DNA from: CAZWZG01 sp964638245
GTDB lineage: Bacteria > Pseudomonadota > Alphaproteobacteria > Rhodobacterales > Rhodobacteraceae
Direction: 5' to 3'
Length of the DNA: 15,528 bases
Assembly (NCBI GenBank): GCA_964638245.1
Contig: CAZWZG010000070.1
Location: 1-15,528 of the forward strand
A model generated the notes under the pieces. It was not told where the DNA came from and did no database searches. It worked only from the letters and a program-made list of their open reading frames with translations. Shown here piece after piece: positions 14,513 to 15,528 of the stretch; position 1 is the first letter of the stretch, and each line of letters opens with the position of its first letter. A program made the translations under genes and the position numbers.

Positions 14513-14650
14513 AAGTTCCCCTCATTGCGTCTAAGGCATCACCGCCTCGAGCGAAACAGCAAACTACCATGCTCCCAAGGTTTAAACCCCAGCGTTGACC
14601 GAGTCAGTTACCTATGACTGAACTTCGATACAAAGGACGCACTGATCAGA
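14513..14650. other. Intergenic region upstream of tcuA
   Basis: This 138-bp stretch between tcuA (minus) and the broken cupin gene (plus) must hold the tcuAB promoter. It contains a perfect 10-bp palindrome GGTTTAAACC (14579-14588) and a short dyad TCAGT-N8-ACTGA (14604-14621). TTGACC at 14595 resembles a plus-strand -35, but no matching -10 is found at a proper distance. I could not place a convincing promoter on either strand, and the repeats are short enough to be chance. Confidence 0.35.
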
Positions 14651-15322
14651 ATGAACGCTGACTTTTTTTGACGCGCATTGGTCCGGTTTGGCGAAAACGA
14701 CTGGGTGCGTTCGCCAATGCTTGGGGTCGAGCGAAAAATGCTCGATCCCGTCGGTGAAGAAGTGGCGCGCGCGACGTCAATCGTACGCTTTGAACCCGGT
14801 AGTTCCTTTTCGGCTCATACACATGATGGTGGTGAGGAGTACATTTTTCTTGAAGGTGCGTTTCAAGACGAAAACGGTGATTTTCCTGTTGGATCCTAGG
14901 TGCGAAACCCACCTTCGTCTTCACACATGTCTGACGCGCGAGATGGGGCGACTATTCTGGTCAAGCTGCATCAGTTTGCTCCTGAGGACCTCACCGCGGT
15001 TCAATTAGATACGTCGGCAGTAGTCTGGAATATGGAGGACGACGGAGTCAAAGCGCTGCTGCTTCATTCAGAAGCGCGCGAGATCGTATGATTGGAACGC
15101 TGGCGCGCAAGAGCGTCCCGCAAATTCGAAGCTATGGGCGGCATCGAAGTCTTTGTCATTGACGGGGGCTTTGAACTGGGCGGTGGTTTGCTTTCGCGGT
15201 GGGACTGGATTCGTCTCCCTGACGGTGAAGTCTTTGAGGCTACGACCGGTTCCAAAGGGGCACATGTATGGATCAAGACAGGCCATTTACGGCACTTGGG
15301 CGATTGGTTTCGTGACCCCTGA
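14651..15322 (+). pseudogene. ChrR-type cupin domain protein, three in-frame stops
   Basis: Read in a single frame from ATG 14651, this 224-codon stretch gives a whole ChrR-like double-cupin protein: MNADFF, RALVRFGENDWV, RATSIVRFEPGSSFSAHTHD, GGEEYIFLEGAFQDE, VRNPPSSSH, ATILVKLHQF, LERW, GGIEVFVIDGGFELGG and GAHVWIKTGHL. Intact relatives are metal-binding cupins of about 220 residues. Three stop codons interrupt the frame: TGA 14669-14671 (codon 7), TAG 14897-14899 (where the family has Tyr before VRNPP) and TGA 15089-15091 (just before LERW). There is no frameshift, and the metal ligands HTH and E-E remain visible. The gene cannot make a full protein without readthrough. Codons are more AT-rich than in the genes to the left, which suggests drift or foreign origin. 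Confidence 0.82.
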
Positions 15323-15512
15323 CGCTAGGTTAATTTTCGCTGGTGGAGGTCCTTCGGGACTTTTACTCGTGCGTTTGATGAAGCGCTCTGGCTACGATGT
15401 GACGCTTCTTGAAGCGCGCAACCCTGTCTGGGGCAGGGTCATGTCAGAGCGCTGCTATGATCTTCGGCCCGCGTGTCCGTCGTCAGGGTTTTTGGGACAG
15501 ATGGCCGCGTGA
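15321..15512 (+). pseudogene. Degraded FAD-dependent monooxygenase fragment
   Basis: Immediately after the cupin pseudogene, one frame reads RLIFAGGGPSGLLLVRLMKR then DVTLLEARNPVWGRVMSER. This matches the N-terminal FAD-binding GGGPAGL region and the ERNPP...WGVVLS(D/E) stretch of flavin monooxygenases such as salicylyl-CoA 5-hydroxylase-like enzymes. No ATG, GTG or TTG precedes the fragment at the expected position (GAC GCT AGG TTA), residues are missing between the two motifs, and the frame ends at TGA 15510-15512 after about 60 codons. Another frame near the window end encodes GFWDRWPRELREGL, so a frameshifted remainder may continue beyond the window. The specific enzyme name is a guess; that it is a flavoprotein relic is fairly likely. 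Confidence 0.55.
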
Positions 15513-15528
15513 ACTAAGAGAGGGTCTG

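Noticed and set aside
14651..15322. Programmed stop-codon readthrough or selenocysteine in the cupin gene
   Set aside because: The stops are of two kinds (TGA, TAG), the positions are not catalytic, and I see no SECIS-like hairpin after them; loss of function is simpler.
1..15528. CRISPR arrays, tRNA or rRNA genes, insertion sequences, integrases or phage genes
   Set aside because: No regularly spaced repeats, cloverleaf sequences, transposase or integrase motifs or terminal inverted repeats were seen by eye; nearly all the sequence is explained by metabolic and transport genes.

Overview
The window looks like chromosomal DNA from an alphaproteobacterium, most likely a Rhodobacterales/Roseobacter-type organism. 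The reasons are the moderately high GC content, tightly packed genes with ATGA and GTGA start/stop overlaps, and a gene set (TctABC with TctDE, TcuAB, GalD-like isomerase) common in that group. The taxonomic call is inference; there is no rRNA or marker gene here.

Layout. (1) Positions 1-3318, plus strand: the end of an operon with a 5'-truncated NAD(P)-dependent aldehyde dehydrogenase, an NTF2/SnoaL-like protein and an MFS exporter. (2) Positions 3327-5359, minus strand: a TctE-like sensor kinase and TctD-like response regulator, overlapping by ATGA. (3) Positions 5360-5486: a divergent control region with two dyads. (4) Positions 5487-12061, plus strand: a periplasmic tricarboxylate-binding protein (TctC), a perfect 11-bp hairpin, a fused TctA-TctB permease, a beta-decarboxylating dehydrogenase, a 4-oxalomesaconate tautomerase/PrpF-family isomerase, a paired GTATAC site, a 77-aa protein of unknown function and a D-2-hydroxyacid dehydrogenase. 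(5) Positions 12058-14512, minus strand: tcuB and tcuA, convergent on the plus-strand operon and sharing a CTAG in which both stop codons overlap. (6) Positions 14651-15512, plus strand: a ChrR-type cupin gene broken by three in-frame stop codons but no frameshift, followed by a degraded FAD-monooxygenase fragment.

How it may work together. TctDE probably senses an extracytoplasmic tri- or dicarboxylate and switches on tctC and the permease. TctC captures the acid and TctAB imports it. TcuA (flavin dehydrogenase) with TcuB (Fe-S membrane electron-transfer partner) would oxidise a tricarballylate-like acid. The GalD-like isomerase, the isopropylmalate/tartrate dehydrogenase-like enzyme and the D-2-hydroxyacid dehydrogenase would shift double bonds, decarboxylate and interconvert oxo/hydroxy acids. 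The families are recognisable, but this combination, with no ring-cleavage genes in view, points to a tricarboxylate catabolic route whose substrate cannot be read from the sequence. The decaying region to the right has more AT-rich codon use and looks like the remnant of an aromatic-acid locus.
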